From Geodermatophilus amargosae (GTDB lineage Bacteria > Actinomycetota > Actinomycetes > Mycobacteriales > Geodermatophilaceae): a DNA stretch of 64,000 nt. Where the stretch lies: contig NZ_FPBA01000002.1 in the NCBI RefSeq assembly GCF_900116515.1, positions 1 through 64,000 on the forward strand, written 5' to 3'. Below are positions 60,923-64,000 of the stretch, piece after piece. Positions within the stretch are counted from its first letter, which is position 1. Every line of letters begins with the position of its first letter. Below the pieces are notes generated by a model. That model searched no databases, was not told the DNA's origin, and saw only the letters and a program-made list of their open reading frames with translations. The position numbers and the translations under genes were made by a program.

Positions 60923-62317
60923 GTGCAGTACGCCGAGTCCGTCGTCGACCTGATCGGCGGCACCCCGCTGGTCCGGCTGTCGAGCGTCACCGCCGACCTC
61001 GGCCCGGACGCACCCCTGGTGCTGGCCAAGGTCGAGTACATGAACCCGGGTGGGTCGGTGAAGGACCGCATCGCCGTGCGCATGGTCGACGACGCCGAGG
61101 CCAGCGGGGCCCTGCGGCCGGGCGGGACCATCGTGGAGCCGACCAGCGGCAACACCGGCGTCGGCCTGGCGCTGGTCGCCCAGCAGCGCGGTTACTCGTG
61201 CGTCTTCGTGTGCCCCGACAAGGTCAGCCAGGACAAGGTCAACACGCTGCGGGCCTACGGCGCCGAGGTCGTGGTCTGCCCCACCGCCGTCGACCCGGCC
61301 GACCCGCGGTCCTACTACTCGGTGTCCGACCGGCTGGCCCGCGAGACCCCGGGCGGCTGGAAGCCCGACCAGTACGCCAACCCGGCCAACCCGCGCTCGC
61401 ACTACGAGACCACCGGCCCGGAGATCTGGGAGCAGACCGAGGGCCGGGTGACCTGCTTCGTCACCGGCGTCGGCACCGGCGGCACGATCAGCGGCATCGG
61501 CCGCTACCTCAAGGAGGTGAGCGACGGCCGGGTGCGGGTGGTCGGCGTCGACCCCGAGGGCTCGGTCTACTCCGGCGGCACCGGCCGGCCCTACCTCGTC
61601 GAGGGCGTCGGCGAGGACTTCTGGCCCGACGCCTACGACCGCTCGGTCGCCGACGACATCGTCGCCGTCACCGACGCCGACTCCTTCCGCATGACCCGGC
61701 GGCTGGCCCGCGAGGAGGGCCTGCTGGTCGGCGGCTCCTGCGGCATGGCCGTCGTCGGCGCGCTGCGCGCGGCCGAGCAGCTCGGTCCCGACGACGTCGT
61801 GGTGGTGCTGCTGCCCGACGGCGGCCGCGGCTACCTGAACAAGATCTTCAACGACCGCTGGATGGCCGACTACGGCTTCCTCGACGTCACCACGGGCGAG
61901 ACCGTGGGCGAGCTGCTGGAGGCCAAGTCACGCGAGGGGGCCGGCGCGACACCGGTGCTCGTGCACACCCACCCCAACGAGACGGTCCGCGACGCCATCG
62001 ACATCCTGCGCGAGTACGGGGTCAGCCAGATGCCCGTCGTCCGCGCCGAACCGCCGGTGACCGCCGGGGAGGTGGTCGGGTCGGTCGACGAGAAGGTGCT
62101 GCTCGACGCGCTGTTCGCCGGCCGGGCCTCGCTGTCCGACCGCGTGGAGAAGCACATGTCGGATCCGCTGCCGATCATCGGCTCGGGTGAGCCGGTGAGC
62201 GCCGCGGTGGCCGAGTTCGGCGAGGCCGACGCACTCGTCGTGCACGTCGACGGCAAGCCCGCCGGGGTCGTCACCCGGCAGGACGTCCTCGGCCACCTCG
62301 CGGGGGTGACCCGGTGA
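60923..62317 (+). CDS. cbs: Cystathionine beta-synthase
   Basis: 464 residues from the GTG at 60923, with a GAGGAGG ribosome site. PLP motif NPGGSVKDRIAVRM holds the Schiff-base Lys near residue 47. EPTSGNTGVGLALVAQQRGY and TGVGTGGTISGIGRYLKEV (phosphate cup) follow, with VGGSCGMAV later. The C-terminal ~130 residues contain two CBS domains (VLVHTHPNETVRDAIDILRE, DALVVHVDGKPAGVVTRQDV) of the kind that bind adenosyl ligands. It condenses serine and homocysteine to cystathionine. Together with the coupled metB it is a transsulfuration unit. Confidence 0.93.
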   Translation: MQYAESVVDLIGGTPLVRLSSVTADLGPDAPLVLAKVEYMNPGGSVKDRIAVRMVDDAEASGALRPGGTIVEPTSGNTGVGLALVAQQRGYSCVFVCPDKVSQDKVNTLRAYGAEVVVCPTAVDPADPRSYYSVSDRLARETPGGWKPDQYANPANPRSHYETTGPEIWEQTEGRVTCFVTGVGTGGTISGIGRYLKEVSDGRVRVVGVDPEGSVYSGGTGRPYLVEGVGEDFWPDAYDRSVADDIVAVTDADSFRMTRRLAREEGLLVGGSCGMAVVGALRAAEQLGPDDVVVVLLPDGGRGYLNKIFNDRWMADYGFLDVTTGETVGELLEAKSREGAGATPVLVHTHPNETVRDAIDILREYGVSQMPVVRAEPPVTAGEVVGSVDEKVLLDALFAGRASLSDRVEKHMSDPLPIIGSGEPVSAAVAEFGEADALVVHVDGKPAGVVTRQDVLGHLAGVTR

Positions 62318-63465
62318 GCGGCCCCTCCTCCTCCGGCTTCGACACCCGGGCGATCCACGCCGGGCAGGACCCGAACCCGGCCACCGGCGACGTCGTCGTC
62401 CCGCTGCACCTGGCCACGACGTTCAAGCAGGACGGCGTCGGCGGGCTGCGCGACGGCTACGAGTACGCCCGCAGCGGCAACCCGACGCGCACCGCGCTGC
62501 AGGACCTGCTCGCCTCGCTCGAGGAGGGAGTCGCGGGCCTGGCGTTCGCCTCCGGACTGGCCGCCGAGGACACGCTGCTGCGCACCGTCTGCGAGCCGGG
62601 CAGCCACGTCGTCCTCGGCGGGGACGCCTACGGCGGCACGTTCCGGCTCATCTCGCGGGTGGCGTCGCGCTGGGGCGTCGAGCACACGCCGGCCGACCTC
62701 AACGACGCCGACGCCCTCCGCGCGGCGATCCGGCCGGAGACGCGGGTCGTGTGGTGCGAGACGCCGACCAACCCGCTGCTCAACATCGCCGACATCGCAC
62801 GCACCGCCGAGATCGCGCACGACGCCGGCGCGCTGCTCGTCGTCGACAACACCTTCGCCTCGCCGTACCTGCAGCGGCCGCTGACCCTGGGCGCCGACGT
62901 CGTCGTGCACTCCACGACGAAGTACCTCGGCGGGCACTCCGACGTCGTGGGCGGGGCGCTGGTCGTCGGCGACGGGGACCTCGCCGAGCAGCTGGCCTAC
63001 CACCAGAACGCGATGGGGGCGGTCTCCGGCCCGCTGTCGGACTGGCTGGTGGTGCGCGGCATCAAGACCCTCGGCGTGCGGATGGACCGGCACCAGGCCA
63101 ACGCCGCCCGGATCGCGGAGTACCTCCTCGCCTCGCCCGCGGTCTCGCGCGTCCTCTACCCCGGCCTGCCCGAGCACCCCGGCCACGAGATCGCGATGAA
63201 GCAGATGTCCGGCTTCGGCGGGATGCTGTCGTTCCGGCTGGCCGATGGCGAGGAGGCCGCGCTGCGGGCGTGCGAGCGCTTCGGGCTGTTCACGCTGGCC
63301 GAGTCGCTCGGCGGCGTCGAGTCGCTGGTGGAGCACCCGCACCGGATGACCCACGCCAGCGCCGCGGGCTCGCCGTTGGAGGTCCCGGCCGACCTGGTCC
63401 GGCTCTCGGTGGGCATCGAGGACGTCGACGACCTGCTCGCCGACCTGGAGCAGGCCCTGGGCTGA
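62314..63465 (+). CDS. metB: Cystathionine gamma-synthase
   Basis: 383 residues. The GTG overlaps the cbs stop (GTGA). FDTRAIHAGQDPNPATGDVV is the start of CGS-type PLP enzymes. EYARSGNPTRTALQDLLASL, VVDNTFASPYLQRPL and the Schiff-base Lys in VVHSTTKYLGGHSDVVGG near residue 202 follow, and SLGGVESLVEHPHRMTHASA is the C-terminal signature. It makes cystathionine from an activated homoserine and cysteine, feeding methionine, and can also act in the reverse direction. Coupled to cbs, the pair can interconvert homocysteine and cysteine. Confidence 0.93.
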   Translation: MSGPSSSGFDTRAIHAGQDPNPATGDVVVPLHLATTFKQDGVGGLRDGYEYARSGNPTRTALQDLLASLEEGVAGLAFASGLAAEDTLLRTVCEPGSHVVLGGDAYGGTFRLISRVASRWGVEHTPADLNDADALRAAIRPETRVVWCETPTNPLLNIADIARTAEIAHDAGALLVVDNTFASPYLQRPLTLGADVVVHSTTKYLGGHSDVVGGALVVGDGDLAEQLAYHQNAMGAVSGPLSDWLVVRGIKTLGVRMDRHQANAARIAEYLLASPAVSRVLYPGLPEHPGHEIAMKQMSGFGGMLSFRLADGEEAALRACERFGLFTLAESLGGVESLVEHPHRMTHASAAGSPLEVPADLVRLSVGIEDVDDLLADLEQALG

Positions 63466-63468
63466 CCC

Positions 63469-63654
63469 TCAGTCCTCCAGCGACAAAGCCCGGGTCGGGC
63501 ACTGCTGCGCGGCCTGCCGGACGGCGTCCTCGTCGTCCGGCTCGGCCTGGAGCACCCGCACCGCGCCGTCGTCGTCGACCTCGAAGACGTCGGGAGCGAG
63601 CACCTCGCACGCGCCCGAGCCGACGCACAGCTCGCGGTCGACGGTGACCCGCAT
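63469..63654 (-). CDS. Ferredoxin ([3Fe-4S]-type, P450 partner)
   Basis: 61 residues. MRVTVDRELCVGSGACEVLA shows the C-x5-C cluster motif (CVGSGAC), and the distal Cys lies in QQCPTRAL. The arrangement is that of short single-cluster ferredoxins that pass electrons to cytochromes P450. Its ATG overlaps the upstream P450 stop as ATGA, so the two are coupled. The gene has a compact acidic middle (EVDDDGAVRV) and no membrane segment. Confidence 0.92.
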   Translation of the reverse strand: MRVTVDRELCVGSGACEVLAPDVFEVDDDGAVRVLQAEPDDEDAVRQAAQQCPTRALSLED

Positions 63655-64000
63655 CAGCGGGTCCCGCCGATCCGGGCCGGCAGCCGCTTGAGGCCGTTGA
63701 CGAACGACGACGCCAGCCGGTGCGGTGGGCCGGTCACCTCGAGGTCGGGCAGCTGCTCGAAGACCGCGCGGAAGGTGACCTGCAGCTCGCGGCGGGCCAG
63801 GTGCGCGCCCAGGCAGAAGTGTGGGCCCTTGGAGCCGAAGCCGACGTGCGGGTTGGGGTCGCGGCCGACGTCGAAGCGCTGCGGGTCGGCGAAGACCTCG
63901 GGGTCGCGGTTGGCGGCGTTGTAGAAGAGCAGGAACTTCTCGCCCGCGGTGAAGCGGTGGCCGCCGACCTCGCCGTCCTGCGTCGCGGTGCGGCGCATCC
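63654..64000 (-). CDS. Cytochrome P450, C-terminal part (cut by the right edge)
   Basis: Only the last ~114 residues lie in the window. DGEVGGHRFTAGEKFLLFYN AANRDPEVFADPQRFDVGRD is split here by the meander region. The heme-binding loop FGSKGPHFCLGAHLARREL contains the conserved FGxGxHxCLG cysteine ligand. The frame continues off the right edge with no start yet reached. The adjoining coupled ferredoxin is its electron donor. Subfamily and substrate cannot be judged from this portion. Confidence 0.9.
   Translation of the reverse strand, partial: MRRTATQDGEVGGHRFTAGEKFLLFYNAANRDPEVFADPQRFDVGRDPNPHVGFGSKGPHFCLGAHLARRELQVTFRAVFEQLPDLEVTGPPHRLASSFVNGLKRLPARIGGTR

Overview
The window is very GC-rich, densely coded DNA from an actinobacterium. 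Lineage markers are a Kgd-type multifunctional 2-oxoglutarate enzyme, a SigR/RsrA-type sigma and zinc anti-sigma pair, WhiB1, a PdtaS-type sensor kinase, nickel superoxide dismutase with its protease, a wax ester/DGAT acyltransferase and a 24-residue ribosomal protein resembling bL37. A member of Geodermatophilaceae or a close relative is my inference from overall gene style; no rRNA or complete tRNA is present to confirm it.

Layout. (1) 1-2.9 kb is an accessory scar. It holds the start of an IS701-like transposase, the 3' part of a tRNA-Arg(CCG) acting as an attachment-site remnant, a truncated tyrosine integrase, a frameshifted serine recombinase, one secreted protein of unknown function, and a second copy of the integrase C-terminus with its hairpin. 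(2) 2.9-15.5 kb holds housekeeping and stress genes: a VOC protein, an AAA ATPase, an SDR, a PHA synthase pair, an ABC-F ATPase, a class III nucleotidyl cyclase, a universal stress protein and an ABC exporter. (3) 15.5-25.4 kb holds kgd, a two-component system whose kinase is frameshifted, and an envelope cluster whose acyltransferase is frameshifted. (4) 25.5-36.4 kb holds an MFS/PLP-decarboxylase pair, malic enzyme, an RmlC-like epimerase, divergent sodX/sodN, and a phosphatidylethanolamine operon (psd-pssA) followed by a GNAT, a HAD phosphatase and a lipid-kinase-like gene. (5) 36.5-47.5 kb is regulatory and lipid: whiB1, pdtaS, a WS/DGAT next to a lipase, an unusual biotin-carrier/degenerate carboxylase pair, bL37, rsrA-sigR, YbaK, a spermidine-synthase-like fusion and an SRAP protein. 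(6) 47.6-64 kb is metabolic: aldehyde dehydrogenase, aroA-rsgA, hisN, a four-gene AKR/hydrolase/XdhC/FGGY-kinase operon, a hydrolase with an internal stop, the transsulfuration pair cbs-metB, and a ferredoxin/P450 pair at the right edge.

Cross-cutting patterns. Many genes overlap by GTGA or ATGA, so translational coupling is common. About a dozen genes have a TANNNT hexamer ending 6-9 nt before the start codon, which suggests leaderless transcription. Four gene ends carry 14-16 bp tandem duplications that include the stop codon, and two further small tandem duplications (11 and 14 bp) break reading frames. Regulation visible in the sequence includes a SigR-type promoter upstream of sigR and a CRP-like palindrome upstream of whiB1. 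No CRISPR array, defence island or large biosynthetic cluster was seen.
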